A stretch of 64,000 bases of DNA from Glandiceps talaboti. Its lineage: Eukaryota; Hemichordata; Enteropneusta; Spengelidae. Of this stretch, positions 12,896-25,952 are shown piece after piece (position 1 is the stretch's first letter; the number at the start of each line of letters is the position of its first letter). Under the pieces are notes generated by a model. The model did not search any database and was not told the origin of the DNA. It saw only the letters and a list, made by a program, of their open reading frames with translations. The stretch covers positions 1,316,754 through 1,380,753 of the forward strand of contig NC_135571.1 in NCBI RefSeq assembly GCF_964340395.1. The letters run 5' to 3'. The translations under genes and the position numbers were made by a program.

Positions 12896-15800
12896 CCATA
12901 GTCTATTTCCCTGTACACTTGCCTGCCAAAGTATCTTTGGTTACTTTTTAAAAATCACATTCCAGAGAGAAACGATGTCATCAGCCTATAACAGCACAGT
13001 CTGCATATTGTGTTTGTCTACTTCTGAATCACATAATTGTCTTCATTTACTTCTTTTACACCTCATTAATTGTTACAGAAGTATAGTGACCAACGAGTAT
13101 TAATTGTTACTTCAGGGAAGACAGCTGCAGAACTAATCATGAACAATTAAAAACAAATTCGCATCCTCACACCACTTTAGTCAACATTTCCTGACCAGAA
13201 ACGACTACTTTCTTTTGTATGGCCACCGCGTGTAATTACCGAAAAATGCCAATATATTATTAACACTGAAAGATACTAAAAAAAAATAGATAATAATTTC
13301 AGGACAGATGCGCTTAGGTATCGCACATGTATGTACCAACTGCCCAATTCACCAATTTCATACAATTTTGTCCACACCATTTTTTACTGTAGTGACGTGG
13401 ACATACATTTTCTCCGCTACTAAAAAACTACCTAGTGGACACATTCCAGTTGTTTTGTCACATCCACAAACTTCCAATTCTGTAACGCTGACATATTTAT
13501 GTATTTAGTGTTATGTGTAAAAACAAATGTTAAGCTATATTCAAAGTAATGAATAAATATTTGTATGGAAGCCCCATGTTAACGTTCTCTGATGTTATTC
13601 AGTGCAGACTGGAATATCGCTAGTGTACTGTGTGAGTTTAATATCTTGCTGCGTGTTGTGGCCATGCATAGCTGAGAGAAAATTTGCATACTCGTAATCA
13701 GAATGAGACAAGTTTCATGTATACACATGTCAGATGAACTTATTTTACTGGTATAACTTGTTAAAGCATGTGTGTACTGGTTTGGAACATTGCATACGCC
13801 TACTAATCATCGAATTCGATTTTTAGTGCCAAACTAAAAAAATAATAAATAAGCTTACACTCGAATTTTATGTTTTTAAGTGCATCATGACAAACTTTCA
13901 CACCGACATAAACAAACTGATTAGAGAGTCACCCGCGTCAACCTACATGAGTTTGATAGTGATAAGAAGTAGACTTTTTCGGCACCTTCAAAGCAAGTTT
14001 TCATTGTCCAACACTGACAAAACGACGTTCTGATCACGGGCGTTTCTAAATAATGCCTGCAATGGTTGTAATTCATATTTCGCAGTGTAGACTAAACATC
14101 CTGACTGACTTACTCAGACTCCGAATGTATCAAAACATATGAAAACAGACAATGTTGTTGACGTTAATTTTGATTGACACTTCCATTAGATAGCAATTGA
14201 CGACCATTCACACGAGCAGTGTACAGAAATTGTTAGGTTGTTGTTGTTGTTGTACAGGACCATGTCGGCAAGCCTTTGACTTCGACACAAGTTTGCCCCT
14301 CTCTGGTTTTTTATTGGGTACTCCCGTTTGCCCCTGATATTGGTGCTTTTTAAAGATTTTAGTTCAACGGCTCTCCTCAAATCATCACTGTGACAATTGT
14401 ACATAATACAACAAACAGTCTACACAGCGGAGAACCACCGGTTCCAGTATGGGTAAACGACAAATAACCCATTTTTGTTCTCCAGCTAGTAAGCGAAGTA
14501 TATGAGTGATAGAAATGATGAACAACCCGCCAATCACAACGAGAGAGCAGGCGACGTTTCAAATGTGGTGGCATAAAAAAAATCGATCGTCACAGTCTGG
14601 AAAATTTAAAGATGTAAATATGGCATGATGGCCTGAACAATTGAGTGGATGGACATCGATACCAGTGAAGACAGCAAGTACCTAATAGATGGCAGTATTT
14701 ACAGAGTATGGTGTCGATATTGTAAATTCTGAAAAGTCAAGTCTGATTTCGCTTTGGAACTGGGAAAATTTGTTGAAAAAACAAACAAAAAGCTTTACTG
14801 GAACAACCTATGTCAGTAAAATGCACACTTTGCGTAAAAAATGAAGGAGATTTCTTCATATTTTCTGAATAGTACATGTCATAATATACGTTTGAGTGTA
14901 TTCCAAATTATGTAATATCTTATACAGTGGTTTACTTGACTCTGGTGATGCATACAAGCATGAATTGAGATTAAATTAAACTGTTGCATATCCAACTAAA
15001 AAGAATTGAGCAAATGTTTACGACCATCGGAAGTGAGCTGAGCAGTCATTAGGCCATCAAAAGTCTGATAGTCTTAAAGTCTTGAAATGTTTTACTCTTT
15101 ATTCGGGATTTTTTGGAACCAAATTAAACTTCAGGAAGTCATTTACCAAGTACACATTCGCAAAATAGAGTACATTTCCAGATAATATGTACTGCATAGC
15201 ATAATTATCTCAATTCTAGTATTTTCATACCATATTCAAGCATTGTAAGACTTTAAATTATGTCTATGGTTTGATATGTTATGCCTCTAAATGGCCTCCT
15301 ACATTTACTTATTTTCATTTTTTTCATCGTTACAGGTACCGATGTCGTCTTCCAATCAGTAGCAATCAAGGTGATAATTGTCTTTCTCCATGGAAGGCGG
15401 CTGGCTAAGTACGCCCCTGTATAGGTTAGAGCTCATTATGAGACATCACCTTATGCATGTGAAATCCACATCCTTTGTAAAGTAATCTCGTTCGGAGTAT
15501 TATTGTAGTTGGCTATCACTATTATTTTAATGTATCATTGTACCATATAATTTTATATCTCCACTGTAGTGTAGGTGGCAGAAGGGGTGGCTAAAATAAT
15601 GCTTGAGTTTCATTTGGCGGGGCTTAACATTTTTTGAGAGGAGGTATATGGTGAGAGGAGCTACAACATTTGTTTAACCGTAAATTGTGTAAATTTTCTA
15701 ACTAGAAAGGATGGAAATCGAATGCTATGCAGACAAATTGCAAGAGATAAAATCCAAATGACTGAATACGTTGTATATAAACTCACCCTGAAATGTCTTC

Positions 15801-16176
15801 CTATCATTATATACGGTTTGTTTTTACATCCTGTCAAGCATTGTGAAAAAAAATCGACCTACCTATTAATGTGATGGGTTAGGTTGCCCGTTGAACAGCT
15901 TTTTAAATTTGTTTCTGGCCTTACATGTGATATTTAATTGCGTATGCTAAAATATATATAATGTAAATTACATGCAAATTTATATAAATTAGCTACCTGT
16001 CTAAATTTTAAATGCATGATTGCACCCCCGGCAATTTTGGTCAGGCTATGGCCCTGATATTATCGAACAATATTACATAGTAATCAGTTTTTGTATTTAT
16101 GTCTCATGAATACACAGTTCAAATTCATCAAATATTAAGGAACATTTAACACATACATACATACATAATACATATG

Positions 16177-16222
<46 letters not shown>

Positions 16223-17333
16223 TAGACAAAAACATGACATAACCTTACTATACACAAATATCAATTTCAAAGTTGCATAGTTTTGTAAAACATAGTGCAC
16301 TGTATTAATTTAAAACTACAATTTATTCTGCAATGGATTACGAGTCACGAAAAAAATACATACTCTGAAGGAGAATAATCAAGGTCTACCCTGTAAATGA
16401 ATAGTGAAACTTCCTTAAACGTACAATCAGTTAATATATTGATCAGCATTTTGGAGAATTAACAAACAGAAGCGAAACAATCATTACTCTAACGGTAGAT
16501 ACTTTTTGTTGAGCTCAGCCTAGCCGAATGGCCCTGTCCAAGGGCCTTGCTTTATAGATAAAATAAGACTTCCCTGGTTTAAAAAGCATGTAATGTCTCT
16601 CTATAAAATATTACCAACACAAAAAAGCTGATAAATTAACGTTAATAGTTTTGACTGTGTCCTTACCTTATGAATCACAATGATAACGCAATTGTCTTCG
16701 ATGTGTAGTGACCGTCGGTTGAAATGAAATTTCCATTCGTTAACTTTCCTTTTGTCATTTTATCACACTGATAAATTATGATATGATGACTCTATGTCAC
16801 CTCCCACACCGTAACTATTTTTAGAGACTTCACCTCACTTAACACTTTTCTCCTGGTATCGGATATTATCTGAACACATGTTTCTTTGTGTATGCACGAA
16901 AAGTGCTATTTTTAGCATTAATTTACAAAAAAAAAGTTGACATGGTTATCTGAATATCCCGCAACTCACCATAATTTGTATTCTCAGGTATTAGAACCAT
17001 CAGTTCGGGCAAATCTCACCAATTTGTTCAACTATTGTTTCCGAAATTCATACAGGTTATTTACATTCTTTAATTAAGGACACTGAATACATGTAACGTA
17101 CATTAAGTATACATTTTAACACCCCTGTCAATAAGATGTTTATCGTTAGGTATTGAGATGGAAAAGTACTTGAATACATTCCTTTCAACATGTACATTGA
17201 ATACCTTCCTTGTTACATACATGCTAAACAAGAGTTAATAAGTATATAAATGAACATGCAAAGCGGTATGTTGATACTCGGCATACAATAACATGTTTGT
17301 TCATAAACACAAGTTACTTATCTCCTTATTAGT
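12896..17333. other. Non-coding stretch between the two tectonin copies, left part
   Basis: No coding exon recognised. It should contain the first exon and promoter of tectonin A if that gene is expressed, but nothing resembling the promoter of copy B is present. The only marked repeat is (GACA)n at 16,177-16,228. Confidence 0.55.
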
Positions 17334-17760
17334 CCCCGGGGGGAACTATTACAATAAAATGTATAATGGGCCCCGTCTGTCTGTCCGTCCGTCTGTCCAT
17401 CCATTATACATCATTTCTAAGACGTGCAATATCTGATTTCTTTCAAACCTGGCACAAAGATGGTATATCATATAGGACATATGCACGTCGCTTTGTTTTT
17501 TGATGTATGCAAATTTGATTGAATGGCGGCCACACCAATTTTCAATGCATAACTCAAAAACTGTAATACCTAGAGACTCAGTTCAAGTGTCTGCCCGTAT
17601 ATTATCATATATCTATCTTTTAAGACCTTGACCTTTGAGCTTGATTTTGACAATTATCAAACTCAAGCCAATTTCTGCCTGTCACAGACACATTTTTATA
17701 AATATGTCTTCATTGGGTTGGTTAACCAGTCCTAACATATGTTTGCAGATATTAAGGCAC
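17334..17760. repeat. Possible dispersed repeat with a GTCTGTCTGTCCGTCC block
   Basis: Begins GTCCCCGGGGGGAACT, then GGGCCCCGTCTGTCTGTCC, then AACTCAAAAACTGTAATACC. This layout recalls high-copy repeats in marine invertebrate genomes, but there is only one copy here. The family is not named and the ends are not defined. Confidence 0.25.
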
Positions 17761-20419
17761 TGATCGACTTGTTTTAAATCCCATTTTACTTTATACATGT
17801 TATTATTATTCGGTTAGGAAGAAGTCGTGATTATCTGGTTGCCACAATTAGTCATTTTGGGTAATTCTCTTTATTTGTATTCATTCTACATGATCATAGT
17901 CTATCTTTTCAAGTACAATATGGCTAGTATCAGCTTGGCTGTTATATCTTGCGTTGTGCATATGTGTTTCTCTTTATGTGTAATTTGTCTAAATGGGGCA
18001 TGTGAATGAGATGAAAGAAACAACCAGATGGAGAGTCATTAACGACTGGCCTTCCAGCAATAAGGATGGTGACTTATGACAGGTGTTGTGTCGTTATGAT
18101 TGATGGTTTGGCGTAAGTAATATCATGCAGGCCCATCATATTGTGATGACAGTTCAAAGGTCATTAACTAGTATAGACATGTAAACCATAAAGATAAATT
18201 GCTTTATTTTAAAATTTCACATGTTCTATTCATTTTCGAGAATCCGCATGCCTTTGTTCAATTTAGTTAGCTATACATGACTACTAAAACAACAGGGATT
18301 GAATAGACAAATGCATAAATATTCAAAGAATGAATGCAAATATACCTAGAGACAAGATCACGCCCATAGCACCAGCCATGTGATGATGTGTATCGCAAAT
18401 ATCAGCGATTCATAGCCAAGTGAACGAACATTCAAAACAATGTATGCAAATATTTTTAGTATCATGACAACGCCCATAGCAACAGCCATATTATGATATA
18501 TTACAAAGATAACAACAGGGCTTGAGAGACAACTGGATAGCCATTGAGGAAATGAACACCTCTACCTAGCATGGATCAGCATGTGGATAAACATTACTTT
18601 TTACAGCTGTGCTACAACGCCAAGACGCTATTTTTAGTAGGCAAATTAACAATGTATAGGCAACTGAATGTCATATTTATAACATGTAGAATCGATGACT
18701 GCATTTATGCTATGTCGTGTCATGCTATGTCATGATATAACCAGATATAATAAATATAGTGACAGAATTTATATACTTTTGTGATCATAATAATGCACCA
18801 AAAAATCCAACATCTACCATTCCTAATGATTTGCCTGTGAATAAATATTCATGACTTCTAAGTACTCATTATCTGCTGTGAAAACACATGGATATTAATA
18901 TTTCACTTATTGCATATACATTTTGCAGACTTTCAATCTGAGAAACACAAACATGTAGATCTGATAATGCATAATGTAAATCGCACCCGGTAGAGTTTAC
19001 AAAGTCAGTCGTGTCACACATACACTACAGTGAAATAATAGCATAACCTTATGTCCCCTATCACAGAGTGATCTATTCTAAAACCAATGTTTGAAACAGG
19101 ATATGTACACTGTTCAATAAATGAATGAGGTGACACCATGAGTTCAGGGTTCAAATAAAGTATGAAGCCAATGACTGCATTATATCAGCTGTTATTTTTG
19201 ACCAACATCTAAGGGCATTTGTGAAATTGGTATATTTAGTGAGTTTTAAAATGATATTTATTTATTAAATGATATTGGTAATTTTAATGATGGAAATGAC
19301 CTGTAAGTATAACTTGATTCATGTCCAAAGTTATCAATGAGACAAACCGCTAATTTGGATTTTTTAGTCACAAAAATGTCTGATTGCGAGCCAGATTGGA
19401 GGACAATTACATTGTCGCATCTTAAATTTTCTGATTCAATTCTATCAATATTATCATTATAACAGCGCGTAAAGATAAATCAAACACCCCATTTAATACT
19501 GATATCTGTCGAAAGTATGAGTTCAGGGAATGTCATGTTTGTGTGGATTGATAACAAAGAGATTGGTGGTTCAGTTTGGTGAGGAGAATAGTGACATACA
19601 TGGAAATCCCGTTAATGCTTCAGTGCCCTAGAGGACTAGCTCTCTCAGTATAATTAAATTCGGCTTATAATACAAAAAAATGCATGGGACAACTGTGTTC
19701 CTCCTAAGCTGACTGTATGTATGTATGTATGATATCAGTAAGGATAATACGGCATACAATGGTATTAGAAGTACACAGTGATCCGGTGATATATACGTAG
19801 TGACTTTTACAAAGTTGTTGGTTAGATGCATAAAGATCATTATACTATAAGATTGATATTTCATACAATATGTAGTTGCTAAGATCTATATAGCATTGAT
19901 CGTTCTGCTGTATATGATATCAAAAGAGAAGCTCAAGTTACCAGACCGTCTTTGATAATATCTATTTAGTTAATTAGGTATTTCCAAAGATGACCAATGT
20001 GACAAGTCCCATTAACAGGCTCCAACAATTTTAAAAGGTGCAGCATATGTAATTAGTTATTTCGAGACATCGTCAACTACATATCACTTGCACTGGCATG
20101 GGAGATTCGGAAAAGGAAATGCCTTGTATATGCTAATTACTAATTCATTAACGCCCATTGATTCCCTTTACAGGAGAGGGGTTTGATGACAAACATGCTA
20201 AATTGATTTCTGACTGTAATGCAAATCAAAGGAACAATAACCTCCATATTTTTGTATAAAAATATTGTCAAATTTGAATATGCTGATTATAACTTTACAT
20301 AATATACAAAATAACTATATGCTGATAAGTAAACGAATCTCACTAACAGATTTAAAGTGAATGCCTTCTGTAAGGGTGATATTAAGTTTTTTTTGTTCCT
20401 ACACATAATAATTGCTGGT
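17761..20419. other. Non-coding stretch with one local tandem duplication
   Basis: At 18,300-18,530 a unit of about 115 bp occurs twice, imperfectly (shared TATTCAAAGAATGAATGCAAAT-like block and CACGCCCATAGCA.CAGCCAT). I see no gene elsewhere in the stretch. Confidence 0.5.
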
Positions 20420-20568
20420 CAAACTATGACAAAATTGTATGTTTGATATTGGAAAGTTCACACGAGATTGTTTGTGAACGTGAATTAATATCTGGATATA
20501 ATGTGAATGGTGAATTAGACCTTTTTCTTCATGGAGAATGGTGATCTAAGAGGGATATAAATCAACCC

Positions 20569-20605
<37 letters not shown>

Positions 20606-21713
20606 CATCAAAACTGTTTTGCAAGTATTTTATTTCCCACTGACCCTAAAATAAATCAGGATTACACATAGTAAAGGTATGATGGTTACCATGACAACAA
20701 CAATAAAAAGCAACAATAACAACAACACATAATTAACGTATTCTGGTGTTTTCACTGTGTAACTATATACCATGTAGACATTTGAGGTCATTATGGTGTA
20801 CCTTGAGACTTATGAAGTGTGTGATAATTGATCTCCATGGTGATTTGTTGAAGGTGTAAATAATAAACACATTACTAAGTCCATACTCTATGTGTTGACA
20901 ATTACAACTGTTGATTCATTTGTGAATTTGGTTAGAGGCGTACCAATATATTGGAATAAAAAAAATAAATCACACTTTTATATCCAATGAAATACTTCCA
21001 ACATAAACTTAAACTGGAATTTTCTGTCAGCAAATTATTTCCCGGTGTGGCACTAAGTAGTACCCAGTCAGATTTCAGCTATACTCTTACTAATATACAC
21101 ATGACCGAAGTAGTTTTTTTTAACCAAATAGATTTCAGCTATACTGTTACTATAATGCATATGACCTGATTTGACACGGAGTAGTAACCAATCAGATTTC
21201 AGCCATACTTTCCGCGTCACCTATACCTCAGTCCTGGCCACGAAGCGAAAAATACGTCAATAACACACTTGAAGGGGAAATTGATTTTACAAACGTCGAA
21301 AATATACTCATGGACGCTTATTTGGAAAAGACGGACTGGAGAAATTTACATAAGCGATGGGTTTCGTAATTTAGTTTGGATCATTGCAGACGTAATTAAC
21401 GCATAAAGAGTCAGGGTCTTGTTTACGTTATCCAGTTTTGGTAATAATTGTTAAAATTATAAAATTTATTGTCCATAGACTGATGGTGATATTTTATTTG
21501 CATGTTATAGTTACACGGGTTTTGTCAATTTCAATTTTTTTACATTCACGTTGTTTTCATGTCGACGTCCTTAGAATTGTATAACTGTATACAGAGAGGC
21601 GTGTGCACCAGAATTGTTGATCATGTTTCAGAAACCACCTAGAACCGTTCCCAAATAATTAGTAAAAATTCTGAATTTCAGCTTCTTCTTAGCTGCGTAT
21701 ACATAGCGTGAAG

Positions 21714-21719
21714 TTTATT
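21714..21719 (-). terminator. Polyadenylation signal overlapping the stop codon of tectonin B
   Basis: The gene ends GAA TAA A on the minus strand, forming AATAAA across the stop, although the last sense codon differs from copy A (GAA against CAA). Confidence 0.45.
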
Positions 21720-22908
21720 CTGTGATGGCACCGTTTTCTGTGACCACTGCCGTCACACACTGGCTGTTTGGTATCTCTGGACCCCATACATCATCAGGAC
21801 CCAGTATTGTAAGGCCATGATCTGGAGTAACACCAATGATAGTACCGTCGCTCTGCTCAGACACGTCAATCACCTTTCCACCAGTAGTATCGAAGTTCTT
21901 CCAGTCGCTGGAAAGATTCTTTCTTTTCTTCAACTTGCCTTTCTTGGTGACTGCAAGTATTCTACCAGACGCCTGGACTGCCAGACCCTGCATTCCACTG
22001 CCGCCTTTAATCTCGCGCCACCTGTAGTACGTTTCCGAACCGTAATTGACGACTACTTTGTTGTCAGTTGATATGCCGATCACTATACCTTCCTTTGTAA
22101 TGTCAACATCCTTCACACAGCAACTACCTGATATCGGACCTTCCCAGGCACCCTCATCGAACGATGTCTTCTTATAAACAGAGTTGTCTGGACCAACACC
22201 ATAGATCAAACCTTCTGCTATGACGGTCATACTGATTGCGCAGCAACACTCAGGAATGGATTCGCCCCATTTTCCGTTTTCGAAGTCCCAATGTGACAAG
22301 CTTTGGTCACAGTTTACGCTAATTACATCACCAGCTAGGGAATGAAACACACGTAAATAAACATGTCAAACAAACAAACAAACAATAAAAATAATGTTAC
22401 CACTAAATACTTTCGTATAAGATGTTCACACGCCTCGATTCTTGTCGAGGCTACGCTATGCATGTCAATATTCAGTTAAAATGGCCATATTGATGAGAAA
22501 TTAGTTGACCTTTTTACTTTTAATTATTGAAACAACTTTACTATGTTTCATTGATTGGAAATGCGATGTGAAACAGCCATAGGCCAAGTTTTTGTTTGTA
22601 AAAATAACTTGAAATAAAATTAATAATTAGTTTGTTAGTTGAGGAAGAGGTTTGTAGTTATAAATCACAGTTACCTCGTTTCGTTTCATTTCATTTCATT
22701 GTATTTTGTTAGATTAAGACAAGAAATCAGTACGTCACGCCCAGTCTGCGCATGTGTACGGCGCTTCCCATATTATATTTATGCATGGTGGCGTTCCAAT
22801 AAACCAACAGTGTATTGAAAGGGAATGTAATTGCAACTTACCTGCCTCGCTTTGGCGTCCGAAGCAAAGCACAACCAGGGCAATGAATAACCCCGTCAAT
22901 AACTTCAT
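21715..22908 (-). CDS. Secreted tectonin / tachylectin-1-like beta-propeller lectin, copy B
   Basis: Coding exons 22,908-22,842 (MKLLTGLFIALVVLCFG..., signal peptide) and 22,334-21,715, with the same phase-1 junction as copy A and 228 residues. The mature parts differ at about 22 of 206 positions by eye. Four changes cluster at residues 156-164, where KKGNLMKLKNLF becomes KKGKLKKRKNLS and adds three positive charges in the fourth blade. Seven cysteines are conserved, including CCC and CC runs. Unlike copy A, this gene has a clear 5' structure: a TATA box at 23,553-23,560, a non-coding exon ending at the donor at 23,465, and an acceptor before 22,926. It is therefore the better candidate for the parental, expressed gene. 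Confidence 0.9.
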
Positions 22909-23035
22909 TTTGACCTTGGATAATCTCTGAAGGAAAGGTTAGATAGGATAATTCACTTAGTCGAGCATTTTATTTTAACTTGAAACTTTATCATATTGAT
23001 CTCTCCCTGGCAGTTACGTATAAAGCCAAATAAAA

Positions 23036-23313
23036 AAGCAGTGCAGTAAGAGACACACTGTAAGAGACAGTGTAGCAGTAAGAGACAGAGTGTGGCAGTG
23101 AGAGACACAATGTAGCAGTAAGAGACACAATGTAGCAGTAAGAGACACAATGTAGCAGTAAGAGACACACTGTAGCAGTAAGAGACACAATGTAGCAGTA
23201 AGAGACACACTGTAGCAGTAAGAGACACAGTGTAGCAGTAAGAGACACTGTAGCAGTAAGAGGCAGTGTAGCAGTAAGAGACACACTGTAGCAGTAAGAG
23301 ACATAATAATGCA
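23036..23313. repeat. 20-bp minisatellite, about 13 copies
   Basis: Unit AGCAGTAAGAGACACAATGT, with CT/AA variants and a few shortened copies. It lies in the 5' non-coding intron of tectonin B, exactly at the edge of the segmental duplication. Confidence 0.93.
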
Positions 23314-23464
23314 GTAAGAAATCAATTTCCTGTTTAGTGTACAACATGGAATTTCATATTGGCTCCTATGGGTTTGTATGACACACAACTGGTGAAAGCT
23401 AAACTGAAACGAGATGTATAAAAAGAGAAAACGACATGAATCAACCTTAGACATACACACTCAC

Positions 23465-23525
23465 CTTAATACGACACTCAGGATACTGTTTACAGCGATG
23501 TAACGACGGTACTTTCGATACCAGC
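23465..23525 (-). other. Predicted 5' non-coding exon of tectonin B
   Basis: Ends at a strong donor (ATTAAG then GTGAGT, minus strand). The matching acceptor is CCTTTCCTTCAG before 22,926, 18 nt upstream of the ATG. The 5' end is set only by the TATA box about 30 bp upstream and is approximate. Confidence 0.6.
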
Positions 23526-23552
23526 CTGTGAATCGAACACCAACTATCCCCA

Positions 23553-23620
23553 TATTTATACACCTGAGTGGCGTTCACTTTATTGATTCATTGAAATATA
23601 ATTATGATTGATTGACGTCA
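23553..23620 (-). promoter_or_regulatory. TATA promoter with upstream CRE for tectonin B
   Basis: On the minus strand, GTGTATAAATATGGGG gives a TATA box at 23,560-23,553. A perfect CRE palindrome TGACGTCA lies at 23,613-23,620, 52 bp further upstream. Regulation through CREB/ATF factors is inference from the motif. Confidence 0.6.
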
Positions 23621-23845
23621 CAACACAATCATGTTGGATAACTGGAAAAGGACACAGTTAATATTTTTCTCTTCACCAAGCAATTATAGTCCATTTGCAA
23701 AAAGAAAATTAATTTAAATAGAAACAATTTTAATATGTGATGCATGTTTAGTAATAGTACATGATGAATGTATATATCTGACTCCTGTCCACTTGATTGA
23801 TACAACTTTACATATGTGTGTATCTATATTTAACTAGTACAGTGA

Positions 23846-23905
23846 ACTAACTAACTGACTGACTGACTGATTGATTGACTGACTGACTGACTGACTGACA
23901 GACAG

Positions 23906-23950
<45 letters not shown>

Positions 23951-24009
23951 TTAATTAAGTAAGTAAATAAGTAAGTATGTATGTATGTATGTATGTATGT
24001 ATGTATGTA

Positions 24010-24046
<37 letters not shown>

Positions 24047-24071
24047 ATGTATGTATGTATGTATGTATGTA

Positions 24072-24102
<31 letters not shown>

Positions 24103-24262
24103 ATGTATGTATGTATGTATGTATGTACGTACGTACGTATAGTATGTATGTATGTATGTATGTATGTATGTATGTATGTATGTATGTATGTATGTATATG
24201 TGTGTGTATACATGCATTCGTGGATGGATGGATGGATGGATGGATGGAGGTAGGTAGGTAGG
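23846..24262. repeat. Compound microsatellite: (CTGA/CTAA)n, (TATG)n, (TG)n, (ACGT)n, (GGAT)n
   Basis: Continuous run of tetranucleotides changing step by step. The long frames seen on both strands are translations of ATGT/ACAT and are not genes. Confidence 0.95.
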
Positions 24263-24423
24263 TATGCTCATGTGTATTTGGGTACTTATCACATAGGGAT
24301 AAAGCAAAATTAAACTGATGATAGTTTGGCAAAGTCTGAACAGATAAAATGTTACACTTTAGTAATTAGAACCCTTTCGTGACGCAAGAGCTAATTAGTG
24401 CGACATTACAAAATACCTTCAAT

Positions 24424-24597
<174 letters not shown>

Positions 24598-24981
24598 AGA
24601 GTTTGTCTGTGTAATACTAATTGTAGAGTACATATAGCTCAATATCATTGTTTTACTTGGTTTGAACAATTTCTACAAGTACATACACTCTACAATACTG
24701 TGTAGTATATATTGAAGATGCAAAAAAACTGAAGTCCCAAAACATTTTCAATCCAACTTGTGCCCCTATAAATAAAAATAAGAGTTATTTATTTATCTCA
24801 AAGTATTTTGCAATCGTAATATAATTAATACGGTAGATAAGGTAATGAAAATGTGGCAGAAAGATGAAGTTTATTATTTCAGTGACAGCTATTTCAAAAC
24901 AATGGATGTTATACTAAACTCGCCTTTTGTATCGTGATGCATGTTGTGATATCTGTAACCATTAGTAATACTGAATGGAAA

Positions 24982-25438
24982 TACTACCAAACCAGAGTGA
25001 CTATGTAGTTTTAACTAGGCAGCGCAATGATTTTACTACCAAACCAGAGTGACTATAGAGTTTCAATTAGGCGGCATGATATTTTTTTACTACCAAACCA
25101 GAGTGACTATAGAGATTAAATTAAGCAGTATGTTTTTTTTTACATCTCACATCTGAAATGACACAACAAATACTGATAGCACCACACACATGAAATGTTA
25201 CATTTTATCTCACTGTGAACAATAATAACGTTTTTCCTTTGAATCTTCCTTGTTTCATCTGACAGCGATGTTGATTTGTGTTCACAATGAGATACAATGT
25301 ATAATTTTGTTTATATGTTTGAGAGCTATCAGTGACTGTACCTTGTTTGATGTAATTTGTAACAAACATCCTCATGTGAAACGTAACGATTACTATGCTG
25401 TGTTATTGAAACTCTATAGTAACTCTGGTTTGGTAGTA
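24982..25438. mobile_element. Foldback element with triplicated left terminus
   Basis: TACTACCAAACCAGAGTGAC begins at about 24,982, 25,034 and 25,088. The inverted form ends at 25,438 (GTAACTCTGGTTTGGTAGTA). Within 25,088-25,438 the arms pair inward, for example TTATCTCACTGTGAACA against TGTTCACAATGAGATA. The core element is about 350 bp, with possible TA flanks. The class cannot be assigned. Confidence 0.6.
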
Positions 25439-25512
25439 TGTTTATACAAATGAAGAGTTTGTAGGGGAATGTCCTTGAAGGAAGAGACAGAAAATACCAG
25501 TCCCTGCCAACA

Positions 25513-25904
25513 CAAATAAACTAAATATTGATAATAACTTATTTAATTATCATATACGAGGAAATGTCCTCAAACTAATTTATTCTATCAAAAACAACTT
25601 AATACCCCAACAATTTAATTTATATTAAAGAGAATATTGTTACTTTTGTGTTTGTTTATTAAAATGACATAATAGGAGTTTGTTATTGTATCATTTCATT
25701 TTGATAAGGACGGTTGGATTTAGCCAATCAAACATTTTTGACATCCCAGTGTGGCCTATGGAGAGTGTTACAGTAATGGCCCCGTATACTGACGTGTGAA
25801 GTACTGAGGCCACAAAGGTGCACAAGGTATTGAATAAGCACTTACCTAGGGAGTATTTTACACCAATGTCGATACGTACGAGTTAAATTAAAACACCAGG
25901 AGAG
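25513..25904. repeat. Local tandem duplication, unit 1
   Basis: Shares CAAATAAACTAAATATTG, ATAGGAGTTTGT.ATTGTATC, GGTTGGATTTAGCCAATCAAA and TGGCCTATGGAG with unit 2 at 25,953. The downstream part (TTACCTAGGGAGTAT ... ACAGGAGAG-like) matches sequence after the LTR element at 27,332-27,394. Confidence 0.8.
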
Positions 25905-25952
25905 CTCATTGAAAGAATTTATGAGAAAATATATAAAACTGTCAATACATAG

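Larger units (their letters stand above)
20420..23035. repeat. Segmental duplication, copy B (contains tectonin gene B)
   Basis: Direct repeat of 10,476-12,895. The intron between the coding exons is about 310 bp longer than in copy A; the extra part is roughly 22,395-22,720. Homology stops at the start of a 20-bp minisatellite, inside the 5' non-coding intron. Confidence 0.9.

Noticed and set aside
23947-24332. Overlapping long open frames on both strands
   Set aside because: They are translations of TATG/ACAT repeats (Met-Tyr-Val-Cys or Tyr-Ile-His-Thr) with no codon signature. The same reasoning removes frames at 8,632, 24,379, 36,000, 43,520, 46,000, 47,600, 56,680 and 63,190.
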